Source: Candidatus Nitrospira nitrosa (GTDB lineage: Bacteria; Nitrospirota; Nitrospiria; Nitrospirales; Nitrospiraceae). Taken from it: 64,000 nt of DNA. The DNA is taken from assembly GCF_001458735.1 (NCBI RefSeq), contig NZ_CZQA01000010.1, forward strand, positions 124,001 to 188,000, read 5' to 3'. This document shows, piece by piece, positions 38,537 to 47,103 of the stretch (position 1 is the stretch's first letter; the number at the start of each line of letters is the position of its first letter). Position numbers and translations under genes: made by a program. The notes under the pieces were generated by a model. The model worked only from the letters and a program-made list of their open reading frames with translations, was not told where the DNA came from and made no database searches.

Positions 38537-40288
38537 GTGTCTGAACAAGACGAGCCCCAGCGACCCAATGTCAGTGTGACGCGGCCACGCCTGGGAGAGA
38601 TTCTCAGGGAAAAGTTTCACCTCTCGGAACTGAAGCTTGAGGAAGCGCTCGCCTACCAGCAGGAGAAGGGTGGTCGGTTGGGAGAAGTGCTGTTGCACCT
38701 GCGCATACTGCGGGAAGAACAGGTGCTGGAAGCCCTGGCCCAGCAATTCGACATGACCTGGATCCCCCACCTTGACAGCACACATGTCGATCATGAGGTC
38801 ATCAAGAAGGTTCCGATCGCCTTCTGCCGGCGCTACCGCGTTCTGCCGATGCGAGACGAAAACGGAGCCATTCTTACGGCATCGAGTGATCCGTTGGAAA
38901 CCGTCGCCATGGATGATCTTCGCTTGTTGTTGGGGAAACCGATCGCGCCGGTCTTGACCAGTACTGTCGCGCTCCTCGCGAGGCTCAATCGAGCCTACGA
39001 CGACATTGCGAATCCGGCAGGCGCCGAAGAAGTGATGGAGGATATCGCGGCGAACGAAAGCCTCGACCAGCTGGCGCACGAACTCGACGAGCCGCAAGAT
39101 CTGCTCGATGCGACCGACGAGGCCCCGATCATCCGACTCGTCAACTCGGTCCTATTCCAGGCGGTTCGGCAACGAGCCAGTGACATCCACTTCGAATCGT
39201 TCGAACGGGGGTTGGTGGTCCGCTATCGTATCGACGGCGTCCTCTACCCGGTCCTCACACCGCCCAAACACTTGCAAGCCAGCATCATCGCACGCCTCAA
39301 GATCATGGCCGGATTGAATATTGCCGAGAAACGGCTGCCGCAGGACGGTCGGTTCGCGATTCGAACGGCCGGAAAGGACGTCGATCTCCGCGTGTCTGTC
39401 CTCCCCACCTCGCATGGTGAGCGGGTTGTGTTGCGCTTACTGGAAAAGGAGAATCGTCTACTGAATCTCTCTGAGATGGGGTTTTCCAAAGACCGTCTGG
39501 TGGTCATTCACCAGCTCATCCAACTGGCACACGGGATCATACTCGTCACCGGCCCAACGGGAAGCGGGAAAACAACCACCCTCTATGCCGCACTGACCCA
39601 CATTAACTCGCCGGACAAGAACATCATCACCGTTGAGGATCCGGTCGAATACCAGCTGCTTGGCGTCGGGCAAATGCAGGTCAACCCGAAAATCAATCTC
39701 ACGTTTGCCGCCGGGCTACGGTCGATTCTTCGACAGGATCCTGATGTGATCATGATCGGGGAAATCCGCGACCGTGAAACGGCGGAGATCGCCATCCACG
39801 CGTCACTCACCGGACATTTGGTCTTCTCGACACTCCATACGAACGACGCCGCGAGCGCCGCCACACGGCTTATTGACATGGGGATTGAGCCCTTTCTGGT
39901 CGCCTCATCGGTCGTCGCCGTGCTGGCGCAACGGTTACTCAGACGGATTTGTCCCGACTGCAAGCGCCCCTATCGGGCCAGTGAAGACGAACTGGGTCGG
40001 CTGGACTTACCGCCTGGTTCCGCAGTGACACTGTATCGAGGAGCCGGCTGCGCCGCCTGTTCCCAAACCGGCTATCGCGGACGTATCGGCATCTTTGAAC
40101 TGATGGTATTGGACGATGACATTCGACGACTCATCGGCGGCAAGGCGGACTCGACTGCCATCAAACAGACAGCGATCGCAAAAGGCATGGTGACATTGAA
40201 GCAGGAAGGTGCGGAGCGAGTCATCCAGGGCCAGACCACATTGGAAGAAGTCATGCGGATCACCCAACAAGAGATCGACGTAGACTGA
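38537..40288 (+). CDS. gspE: Type II secretion ATPase GspE with MshEN c-di-GMP-binding domain
   Basis: This 583-residue cytoplasmic ATPase powers pseudopilus assembly. Residues 18-41 and 47-70 match the 24-residue MshEN motif (RLGxxL, then L, L and Q at motif positions 17, 21 and 24), separated by exactly five residues. The second copy has V for the first late L. The MshEN family binds c-di-GMP through this double motif. The rest is classical: Walker A GPTGSGKTTTLY (K345), Walker B DPDVIMIGEIRD (401-412), and a four-cysteine zinc site (CPDC at 472-475, CAAC at 505-508). The GTG start at 38537 follows AGAGG. The long linker at 150-200 is acidic. Confidence 0.93.
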   Translation: MSEQDEPQRPNVSVTRPRLGEILREKFHLSELKLEEALAYQQEKGGRLGEVLLHLRILREEQVLEALAQQFDMTWIPHLDSTHVDHEVIKKVPIAFCRRYRVLPMRDENGAILTASSDPLETVAMDDLRLLLGKPIAPVLTSTVALLARLNRAYDDIANPAGAEEVMEDIAANESLDQLAHELDEPQDLLDATDEAPIIRLVNSVLFQAVRQRASDIHFESFERGLVVRYRIDGVLYPVLTPPKHLQASIIARLKIMAGLNIAEKRLPQDGRFAIRTAGKDVDLRVSVLPTSHGERVVLRLLEKENRLLNLSEMGFSKDRLVVIHQLIQLAHGIILVTGPTGSGKTTTLYAALTHINSPDKNIITVEDPVEYQLLGVGQMQVNPKINLTFAAGLRSILRQDPDVIMIGEIRDRETAEIAIHASLTGHLVFSTLHTNDAASAATRLIDMGIEPFLVASSVVAVLAQRLLRRICPDCKRPYRASEDELGRLDLPPGSAVTLYRGAGCAACSQTGYRGRIGIFELMVLDDDIRRLIGGKADSTAIKQTAIAKGMVTLKQEGAERVIQGQTTLEEVMRITQQEIDVD

Positions 40289-40379
40289 TGCAATTCTATT
40301 TCTCCATCCCTCACCACGTCCGGTCCCACCAGCATCAGGCTGCATCGCCGGCTTGGGTCGTTCCTGAAATCGGTTGATC

Positions 40380-41618
40380 ATGCCCGTCTACCAATACCAG
40401 GGATACCGCAGTGACGGGGGAACAGCGACTGGAATCATCGACGCTGAAAACGTCAAAGTCGCGCGGTTGAAACTTCGCAAAGAGGGTGTCTACCCAACCG
40501 ATGTCGTAGAGCAGGGACAAACGTCCAGTCGAACAGCATCCACAACCCGCACCAAACCCTCACGGGTCATCGGACGAACATCGGTACTCACGGCCAACGA
40601 TCTATCCCTGCTCACTAGGCAGTTTGCCACGCTGCTCGTCGCTGGTTTACCGCTGGTCGATGCCCTTGGCGTACTCGTCGATCAGGCCGAAAAGAAACCG
40701 ATCAAGTCCCTGCTCGCCGACATCAGGGAGCAAGTCCGTGGGGGAAAAGCGTTGAGCGTCGTCTTGGAAACGTACGACAAGGATTTTTCCCCTATCTATG
40801 TCCATATGGTTCGAGCCGGTGAAGCGAGTGGGGCACTCGATCAGATTTTATTCAGACTGGCGGAGTTTCTTGAAAAACAGCAAGCCCTCCGAACCAAAGT
40901 GACCAATGCGATGCTCTACCCGGTGATCATGTTGGTCATCGGAACCGTCATCCTATTTTTCCTCATTACCTTCGTCGTTCCCAAGATCACGCAGGTCTTT
41001 GCCCAACAAAAACAGGCTTTGCCATGGCCGACCGTCGCCCTCATGTCGACCAGCCAGGTTTTCTCTGATTATTGGATGGTGTTGATCGGGCTGGTTCTCG
41101 CCGGCATCTATGGAATTCGACAATTTATCCGCACGGAACGAGGCCGCATGGTGGTGGACCGCCTGACATTGAAGCTCCCGTTGATCGGAGACGTCGCACG
41201 GATGGTCTCCATCTCCCGACTGACAAGCACGTTGTCCACAATGTTGGGAAGCGGTGTGCAGTTGCTCGATGCCTTGGATGTCTCCAAGCGGGTCATGAAC
41301 AATCGAGTGCTTGAGGAAACGGTTGAAAGCGCCAGGCAGAATATCCGCGAGGGTGAGACGATCGCTGATCCACTGAAGCGCAGCGGAGAATTCCCCGCTC
41401 TCGTCACGCACATGATCGCCGTCGGAGAAAAAAGCGGTGAGATGGAGGAGATGTTACGCCGGGTGAGCCACATCTATGACGGCGAAGTCGAACGGGTCAT
41501 TACACGGTTGACCTCACTGATGGAACCGATCATGATTCTCGTGATGGGCGTGATCGTATTTTTCATCGTCGTTGCGATACTATTACCCATCTTTGAGATG
41601 GGCCAAATGGTCCATTAA
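40380..41618 (+). CDS. gspF: Type II secretion platform protein GspF
   Basis: This 412-residue polytopic inner-membrane platform protein has two T2SSF domains. The N-terminus MPVYQYQGYRSDGG is family-typical. The first domain contains LLTRQFATLLVAGLPLVDAL and GEASGALDQILFRLAEFLE, with membrane helices near 170-195 and 220-240. The second contains RLTSTLSTMLGSGVQLLDAL and AVGEKSGEMEEMLRRVSHIYD, with a last helix near 385-405. It contacts GspE and GspL. An ATG at 40380 is used, although the frame opens with TTG at 40374. It follows gspE by 91 bases. Confidence 0.94.
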   Translation: MPVYQYQGYRSDGGTATGIIDAENVKVARLKLRKEGVYPTDVVEQGQTSSRTASTTRTKPSRVIGRTSVLTANDLSLLTRQFATLLVAGLPLVDALGVLVDQAEKKPIKSLLADIREQVRGGKALSVVLETYDKDFSPIYVHMVRAGEASGALDQILFRLAEFLEKQQALRTKVTNAMLYPVIMLVIGTVILFFLITFVVPKITQVFAQQKQALPWPTVALMSTSQVFSDYWMVLIGLVLAGIYGIRQFIRTERGRMVVDRLTLKLPLIGDVARMVSISRLTSTLSTMLGSGVQLLDALDVSKRVMNNRVLEETVESARQNIREGETIADPLKRSGEFPALVTHMIAVGEKSGEMEEMLRRVSHIYDGEVERVITRLTSLMEPIMILVMGVIVFFIVVAILLPIFEMGQMVH

Positions 41619-41676
41619 GAAAACAAACTCACATATGCGCACTGACAACTGTGAACGAGCTAAAGGGGGACTGACC

Positions 41677-42213
41677 ATGACAGATTCCGACACTCAGGGC
41701 CCACACCGCACTCAAATTCTGGAACAGCGCGCACACCATTGTGGGGCTCTCAACCTGTTCCTTCGAACGACGGCAAACTCAGCCGGTTTTACCTTCATTG
41801 AAATTATGGTTGTCGTGGCCATTTTGGCCATCCTTGCGGCGCTGGTCGTCCCGCGCATCATGGGCCGAACCGATGATGCCAAGCGCACAGCGGCTAAAGT
41901 ACAGATTCGCAATCTCGAGGGGGCGCTCCAGCTCTATAAACTGGATAATGGCATCTATCCCACCACGGAACAGGGCCTCAAGGCGTTGGTTGAAAAGCCG
42001 TCGGTTGGAGTGATCCCCAAGAAATGGAAGATCGGCGGATACCTCCCCAAGCTGCCAGAAGATCCATGGGGCAATCCCTACAAGTATCTCAGCCCGGTGC
42101 AACGGGCGGATCAGAAACTTGATTACGAAGTGACCTCACTCGGCACCGATGGTGAAGTCGGGGGTGAGGGCATCAACGCCGACATCACGAATTGGAATCT
42201 CGACAAAGAGTAA
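41677..42213 (+). CDS. gspG: Major pseudopilin GspG
   Basis: This 178-residue precursor of the major T2SS pseudopilin has the prepilin peptidase site SAG/FTFIEIMVVVAILAILAA with Glu at +5. The C-terminal GspG domain has LYKLDNGIYPTTEQGLKALV, DPWGNPYKYLSP and YEVTSLGTDGEVGGEG, including the calcium-binding end. The ATG at 41677 has GGGGGA 7 bases upstream. This gives a leader of 37 residues, much longer than the usual 6-12; an even longer frame opens upstream. No prepilin peptidase gene is in the window, so the leader must be cut by an enzyme encoded elsewhere. Confidence 0.94.
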   Translation: MTDSDTQGPHRTQILEQRAHHCGALNLFLRTTANSAGFTFIEIMVVVAILAILAALVVPRIMGRTDDAKRTAAKVQIRNLEGALQLYKLDNGIYPTTEQGLKALVEKPSVGVIPKKWKIGGYLPKLPEDPWGNPYKYLSPVQRADQKLDYEVTSLGTDGEVGGEGINADITNWNLDKE

Positions 42214-42221
42214 AGACATCA

Positions 42222-42932
42222 ATGGTGATTCATCATTGGCTCGGCATCAGGCTATCAGCGATCAGCCATCGGTCATCAGCTCTTCAGGAGCAATCCTCCG
42301 CCTCCTACCCCTCACCCTTCACCCTTCACGACCTACGCTCATCGTCGGGCTTCACCCTCCTGGAAATGCTGATCGCCTTGTTTTTGCTGGGTGGAGTCCT
42401 AGCCGTGATCTTGCCTCGCATCACCTTTGAGGAAGACTTGCGCTCTACCGGGAGGAAACTGGTCGGACTGCTGCGAACCTTCCAAGGCCAAGCGGCCATC
42501 GATCAAACACCGCTCAGGCTCTACCTGGACCTGGACCAGGGACTCTACTGGATGATGGTGGTGGAAGGAAAAGAAGAACGGCTTCCTCTGGATCCTGCAT
42601 GGAAATTACCGCGACCGCTTCCGGAATCCATTCGCTTGACTGAGGTCTCCATCGGACAAGACAAACGTATGTCGGGACGAGTGGGAGTGACATTCTTCCC
42701 CAATGGACGGATCGAGCCGGTGACGATATATCTCATGGACGACAAAAGTCATCTCTTGGGGGTAGCGGTCGATTCCTTGACCGGGGCCATTCGGGTCAGT
42801 GACGAACGGTTCGATCTACCGCTAAACCGCCTGACCCCTGACCGTGTGAAGATCCTCCTAAAAGCCAGCACCCAAGCAGACGCCGGTGGAGCGGCACGAG
42901 GAGGCCCCCCACCCCCCCGCGGGGTGCAATGA
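42222..42932 (+). CDS. gspH: Minor pseudopilin GspH
   Basis: This is a precursor of about 237 residues. The prepilin cleavage site is SSG/FTLLEMLIALFLLGGVLA, with Glu at +5, preceded by a leader of some 46 residues. The body is beta-rich (LRLYLDLDQGLYWMMV, GRVGVTFFPNGRIEPVTIYL), as expected for GspH. The leader is encoded by simple ATCAGC and CACCCTT repeats, unlike the rest of the gene. No start codon closer to the cleavage site is available (ATG, GTG or TTG). The C-terminus is Gly/Pro-rich (GGPPPPRGVQ) and is encoded by C6 and C7 runs. The stop overlaps the gspI start. Confidence 0.82.
   Translation: MVIHHWLGIRLSAISHRSSALQEQSSASYPSPFTLHDLRSSSGFTLLEMLIALFLLGGVLAVILPRITFEEDLRSTGRKLVGLLRTFQGQAAIDQTPLRLYLDLDQGLYWMMVVEGKEERLPLDPAWKLPRPLPESIRLTEVSIGQDKRMSGRVGVTFFPNGRIEPVTIYLMDDKSHLLGVAVDSLTGAIRVSDERFDLPLNRLTPDRVKILLKASTQADAGGAARGGPPPPRGVQ
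42245..42330. repeat. Simple-sequence repeats within the gspH leader
   Basis: Four imperfect ATCAGC-type units at 42245-42280 are followed by CACCCTT-type units at 42309-42330. These look like noncoding repeat DNA that is now read as the GspH prepilin leader. Confidence 0.5.
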
Positions 42933-43366
42933 TTTCTGTGACAAACTACCCCATGGCCGGTGAGCGTGGATTCACGCTCCTTGAAGTCCTCCTGGCCATT
43001 GCGGTACTGGCCATCGCGCTACCCGTCCTTCTTGGTCTGAGAAACTTTGACCTCGATCTCCAAAGCCGGGCGACCGAGCTCACCGCCGCAACCCTGTTGG
43101 CACAGGAGAAACTTCTTGAGGTTGAACTCGCTGGTCAGTATGCCGTTGGAGAAACCCTGGGAGAGTTCTCGCCTCTCCCGCTGGGATCTCAGACCGCGCT
43201 TCAAGCGGTTCCACGAGCAGTGGGCTATCGATGGAAGCGCACCATTGTACCGACTCCGCTCGATTTTGTTCGAGAAGTTCGCATCAAAATATCGTGGCCG
43301 CGCGGTGAGCGAGAAGAATCGTTGGAGGTCAGCACCTATGTGCTCGCAACCCGCCTCCCCTCGTAA
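42929..43366 (+). CDS. gspI: Minor pseudopilin GspI
   Basis: This is a 145-residue minor pseudopilin precursor. The cleavage site is ERG/FTLLEVLLAIAVLAIALPV with Glu at +5. The mature body is short and contains LAQEKLLEVELAG and a C-terminal beta region ending VSTYVLATRLPS. GspI forms the tip complex with GspJ and GspK. The ATG overlaps the gspH stop. A second ATG at 42953 would give a six-residue leader (MAGERG), closer to the family norm. Confidence 0.88.
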   Translation: MISVTNYPMAGERGFTLLEVLLAIAVLAIALPVLLGLRNFDLDLQSRATELTAATLLAQEKLLEVELAGQYAVGETLGEFSPLPLGSQTALQAVPRAVGYRWKRTIVPTPLDFVREVRIKISWPRGEREESLEVSTYVLATRLPS

Positions 43367-43973
43367 GGCAACCAGGCAACAAGGATTCACCCTCGTTGAA
43401 GTCCTGGTCGCCGTGACGCTGCTCGGCACCATCGCGGCCATGGTCTTCGCGTCACTCTTGACGACGACACAGACCGTAGAGGCAGGGAGAGAACACACGA
43501 CCCGAGAACAAACCGTCAGGAAGATTCTCCGCTTGATGGCGGAAGAGATTGCACTCAGCAAGCGGTCGATCGCGTACCCGTGGGTTGGGATGAACGGGAC
43601 ACAAGACGGCCAGCCCGCCGATACCCTGGCGATCCTCGCCATGAGCCAGGAGCTACTTACCGTGACCACCACGGCCAAGGAAAGCGACGCCGTTCGAGTC
43701 GTGTATACGCGCGAACGCGATCGATTGATTCGGTTCGTTCGAAAAAACCTCTATACCTTGACGGATACCAACGAATCGCTTGATCAAATGGAATTAGCCG
43801 ACCGAGTTCACGCGTTCAATATCCGCTATTACGATGAGCAGAACCGTGTCTGGCTCGACGAATGGCCAAACGCCAGCAAGTTGCCTAAAGCCGTGTTACT
43901 TGAAATAACATTTCAGTATCCCGATGCCGCACCGTGGACGGTGCGGGAATGGGTCACCATTGGAACATCATGA
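43338..43973 (+). CDS. gspJ: Minor pseudopilin GspJ
   Basis: This is a precursor of about 211 residues with cleavage site QQG/FTLVEVLVAVTLLGTIAAM and Glu at +5. The body has KILRLMAEEIALSKR, DAVRVVYTRERDRLIRFV and a late VLLEITFQYPD, matching GspJ, which binds GspI and GspK in the tip. The ATG at 43338 has GGAGG 9 bases upstream and lies within the end of gspI (29-base overlap, another frame). The stop overlaps the next gene's ATG. Confidence 0.88.
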   Translation: MCSQPASPRKATRQQGFTLVEVLVAVTLLGTIAAMVFASLLTTTQTVEAGREHTTREQTVRKILRLMAEEIALSKRSIAYPWVGMNGTQDGQPADTLAILAMSQELLTVTTTAKESDAVRVVYTRERDRLIRFVRKNLYTLTDTNESLDQMELADRVHAFNIRYYDEQNRVWLDEWPNASKLPKAVLLEITFQYPDAAPWTVREWVTIGTS

Positions 43974-44854
43974 CCATCAAATGGCCTGACGCCTGGAAAG
44001 AAATTCTGTCATGGACCATCGGCGGGATCAGCATCCTTGCCCTCTGCCTGATTGCCACCTTCCCCTATAGTGCGCTCCAGAACCGTGTCGTGGCAGAACT
44101 GAAACGAGCCACCGGCCTGGACATCCGCATTGCGGATTGGACGATCGGACTGCCGCTCAGCCTGGAATGGCGGAATGTGAGTCTCTCAAAACCGAACCTC
44201 GATCCGGTTGAGCTGACCAGCCTGCAGGCCCGGCTCGGTGTCTTCGAGGCACTTCGAGGCACCCTCGGCCTCGACGTTCTTGTCCAACTGAGCGAACCGA
44301 CTCCTCGCACAAACTTCGTCAAGGGGACGCTCACCGCAGCGACGTTCTCCATGGCCGGCCCGCTGACACTCAAGGGACAACTCCAACAGGTCGATTTACC
44401 GAAACTCATCCGTCGATACGTCACCCGGGGGACTCTCAACGGAGAATTTTCTCATCGAGTGGCTTCCGATCCCTCTTCCCCCAACGTCCTGAGGAGCGAG
44501 GGAACCTGGACCGCAGAGGCCACGGACTTGGAGATCGACCAGATTCCGCTTGGCAATGGCAAAATCTTGTCGCTGACATTCAGCAGGGCCGCAGCCGGGC
44601 TTTCCTGTAGAAACCTCGTCTGCGATGTCACGCAATTGAAGGGTGAGGGGTTGGATGGATCGTTTGAAGGCCAAGGACAGATTACTCTGCAAAACCAGAT
44701 CCCAAATAGTCAACTGGCGCTGACGGTGACGCTGATCCCTGGTCCTGGGTTTGCCTCAAAGGCGGCAACCCTCGGCCTCCCATCGTTTCCTCCTGGAACT
44801 CCCATCACCGTCAAGATCATAGGAACCTTGGCACAGGCACGGATCGCGTTGTAA
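43970..44854 (+). CDS. gspN: Type II secretion protein GspN
   Basis: This 294-residue bitopic protein has one N-terminal membrane helix (ILSWTIGGISILALCLIATF) and a long beta-rich periplasmic part with AsmA-like repeats (LPLSLEWRNVSLSKPN, LTLKGQLQQVDLPKLI, LDGSFEGQGQITL). This agrees with the GspN family of deltaproteobacteria and Leptospira rather than the short enterobacterial type. The ATG at 43970 overlaps the gspJ stop (ATGA). Its role in T2SS is not well defined; it may assist secretin or lipid interactions. It precedes gspL after a 114-base gap that holds a repeat element. Confidence 0.75.
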   Translation: MTIKWPDAWKEILSWTIGGISILALCLIATFPYSALQNRVVAELKRATGLDIRIADWTIGLPLSLEWRNVSLSKPNLDPVELTSLQARLGVFEALRGTLGLDVLVQLSEPTPRTNFVKGTLTAATFSMAGPLTLKGQLQQVDLPKLIRRYVTRGTLNGEFSHRVASDPSSPNVLRSEGTWTAEATDLEIDQIPLGNGKILSLTFSRAAAGLSCRNLVCDVTQLKGEGLDGSFEGQGQITLQNQIPNSQLALTVTLIPGPGFASKAATLGLPSFPPGTPITVKIIGTLAQARIAL

Positions 44855-44866
44855 AGTAGTCGGAAA

Positions 44867-44949
44867 GTTTCAGGTGTCGAGTGTCTGGTTGTGCGTGCCA
44901 GGTCGCATGTTGTCGGTAGGATTGACACACGACACTAGAAACTCGAAAC
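44867..44949. repeat. Inverted-repeat element, GAAAC/GTTTC family, copy 2
   Basis: GTTTCAGGTGTCGAGTGTC (44867-44885) and GACACTAGAAACTCGAAAC (44931-44949) are imperfect inverted repeats flanking a 45-base loop between gspN and gspL. They share the paired GTTTC/GAAAC motif of the other copies. Confidence 0.55.
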
Positions 44950-44968
44950 GAAGGTAAAGGCTGAATTC

Positions 44969-46558
44969 ATGGCGATTGTCAATGAATGTGTCGGGTTGGA
45001 TATCGGACAAACGGGGTTGAAGGCCGTCCGGTTCCGTCGCCGACTAAGCGGACGCGAAACCGTCGATTACTTTCAACATTCCTTGCCGTTTTCCCGCCCG
45101 GAGGATCTGGAGCCGGCTCGGCGCGTCCAATCCCTTCGAGGCTTCCTCTGGCGCCACGGACTCTACGCCACCGATCGATTGGTCACGGCGATCCCCTGTC
45201 AAGACCTCTTTGTTCGTACCCTCTCCTTCCCCTTCAACGATGCAGCCAAACTGGCGCAAGTCGTTCCGTTTGAAGTTGAGAACCTCGTCCCAATGGCGCT
45301 TGAGGACCTGGCGGTCGACAGCCTCGTCTTGCCTCCCGGCCAGTCTCTCGAAGGACCTCCTCGCGACAGCAAAGGCTCCGAGGTGCTGGTCACGGCGGCA
45401 CCCAGGGACAAAGTCGCCGAGCACCTCCGATTCCTGGCCCAGGCCGATATCGAACCCTCCGCGATCAACGTCGATGCCATGGCGCTGTTTTCCGTGACGC
45501 AATACCTTCAAGGAGAAGGAGCAACCGTTCCGCAAGACTTGGCGATCATCGATATCGGTGCCTCCAAAACCACGCTCTGCCTGGTAGAAGGTGGACGCCC
45601 GGTCATGCTCCGAACGATTCTGTGGGGCGGCAACCACCTCACACATGCGTTGGCCGCCCAACATGCCTACAGCTTCGCCGATGCCGAACGCCACAAACGA
45701 ACCATCGCGGTGGACCAGGTGAGCGGCTTGCTGGAGCCGATCGTGAAGGAGCTTCGTATTACCTTGCAGGCCTACCAAGGGAACGAGCGGAGTCGGTTAA
45801 CCCACTGCTGGATTTGCGGAGGCGGATCAAAGATGGTGGAGATCGGCGGACACCTCTCTCGACAATTAGGACTCTACGCAGTCGGGCCACGACAGGGGTT
45901 TGGAGCCGACACCCCAAGAGCATTTTCCATTGCATTCGGATTGGCCATTCACCCCAAGATTGTTCGCCCACGGTGGCGATTCAAGTCCTCCCCCTTGGGG
46001 CTCGCGCTCGACCTCAAAAGCGTGTCCGACGCCGCATCACCGGATGTGGCCACCATGAAGCAAAATCGCCGCTTGGCGATCATTGCAGGGCTAGTCATCG
46101 CCGTGCTGGCGCTCCTGGACTTCTCGGTTCACTACTTTCTGCAAGACCAGCGTGTCACACGATTGAGAGCCGCGCTCCTCAGTCAGTACGAGCAAGTCTT
46201 TGGGACCGGGACGGGCGCCTCGCCCGGGGAGGAAGTCGATCAAGCAAAATACCGCATCGGCGTCCTCGATAAGGCCCTCGGGTTGGTCGATGCCACGGAT
46301 GGAAAAGTCCTCTTCACTCTCTCGACGTTCGTGAAACAACTTCCACCTGGTACGATGATCAAGGTACGCGAGCTGACCGTGGATGGGGCGGTCATCCTCA
46401 TGGAGGGAGAAACCTCCTCATTCGATGCGGTGGAGCGAATCAAGCAAGCGTTTGCAGCAAGCCCACGCTTAGCGGAGGTCTCCGTCACGGAAACCCGCGT
46501 GGGCGCCTCACCCAATCAAGTCGTTTTTCGCATATCCGTCACGGTGGAGAAGCCATGA
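44969..46558 (+). CDS. gspL: GspL with full PilM-like actin fold
   Basis: This 529-residue bitopic inner-membrane protein has a large cytoplasmic domain (residues 1-345) of the actin-like PilM/GspL type: VGLDIGQTGLKAVRF, VVPFEVENLVPM, LAIIDIGASKTTLCLVE, WICGGGSKMV. A membrane helix follows near residues 371-392 (LAIIAGLVIAVLALLDFSV). The periplasmic part resembles PilN/GspL (LPPGTMIKVRELTVDG, FDAVERIKQAF). It binds GspE and GspM. The phosphate-binding and hinge motifs of the actin fold look intact, as in PilM, whereas classical GspL has lost many of them. ATG start at 44969; the stop overlaps gspM. Confidence 0.88.
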   Translation: MAIVNECVGLDIGQTGLKAVRFRRRLSGRETVDYFQHSLPFSRPEDLEPARRVQSLRGFLWRHGLYATDRLVTAIPCQDLFVRTLSFPFNDAAKLAQVVPFEVENLVPMALEDLAVDSLVLPPGQSLEGPPRDSKGSEVLVTAAPRDKVAEHLRFLAQADIEPSAINVDAMALFSVTQYLQGEGATVPQDLAIIDIGASKTTLCLVEGGRPVMLRTILWGGNHLTHALAAQHAYSFADAERHKRTIAVDQVSGLLEPIVKELRITLQAYQGNERSRLTHCWICGGGSKMVEIGGHLSRQLGLYAVGPRQGFGADTPRAFSIAFGLAIHPKIVRPRWRFKSSPLGLALDLKSVSDAASPDVATMKQNRRLAIIAGLVIAVLALLDFSVHYFLQDQRVTRLRAALLSQYEQVFGTGTGASPGEEVDQAKYRIGVLDKALGLVDATDGKVLFTLSTFVKQLPPGTMIKVRELTVDGAVILMEGETSSFDAVERIKQAFAASPRLAEVSVTETRVGASPNQVVFRISVTVEKP

Positions 46559-47103
46559 TACAGGGCTTCAAAGAACGCTGGCATCACATGTCTCGGCGAG
46601 AGCGGACGCTCCTGCTCGCAGGTGGGATCGTGCTTGGACTCAGTGTGTTGTTCGTCCTGATTGTCGACCCACTGTTGGACAATCTGGAGCGCCTGGAGCG
46701 CCAAGCCACGCGCAAACAGAAGGATCTTGCCGAATTGGCTCAACTCGGCCAATCCTATCTCGCGAAGCGAGATCGCTTGAGCATGATCGAGAGCCGCATG
46801 CCTCAACCTGAGAGCCATTTCTCGCTCCTCACCTTCATCGAAGAGGCGGCGACGACGGCACAGGTACGAGAACAGATTACCGGCATGCAGCCGCATGTCC
46901 AGTCCTTAGCGCAGGGCTACCAAGAGACCGCGGTCGATCTCCGATTGGAAGGCGTCCAACTCCCAGAGTTATTGGCGTTACTGGCTGCGATCAATCAGGC
47001 TCCCTATGACCTACACGTTCGCCATCTGCAGATCCGTCCAAAATTCGACAACCCCGTCAATCTCGATGCCACCGTTCGAGTCTTGAGTTATGCCAAGAGC
47101 TGA
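46555..47103 (+). CDS. gspM: Type II secretion protein GspM
   Basis: This is a 182-residue bitopic protein. A short cytoplasmic tail with RERTLLLAGG is followed by a membrane helix (IVLGLSVLFVLIVDPLL), a coiled coil (residues 42-75) and a ferredoxin-like periplasmic domain (VDLRLEGVQLPELLALLAAI, YDLHVRHLQIRPK). The layout fits GspM/PilO, partner of GspL. It starts within the gspL stop (ATGA) and its end overlaps the gspK start by 14 bases, so the three are translated together. Confidence 0.86.
   Translation: MIQGFKERWHHMSRRERTLLLAGGIVLGLSVLFVLIVDPLLDNLERLERQATRKQKDLAELAQLGQSYLAKRDRLSMIESRMPQPESHFSLLTFIEEAATTAQVREQITGMQPHVQSLAQGYQETAVDLRLEGVQLPELLALLAAINQAPYDLHVRHLQIRPKFDNPVNLDATVRVLSYAKS

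Noticed and set aside
38456-39097. 213-codon open frame antisense to gspE
   Set aside because: Shadow of the GspE coding sequence; no family-like features.
42245-42330. Possible CRISPR-like repeats
   Set aside because: Units are only 6-8 bases, imperfect and without unique spacers; they are simple-sequence repeats.
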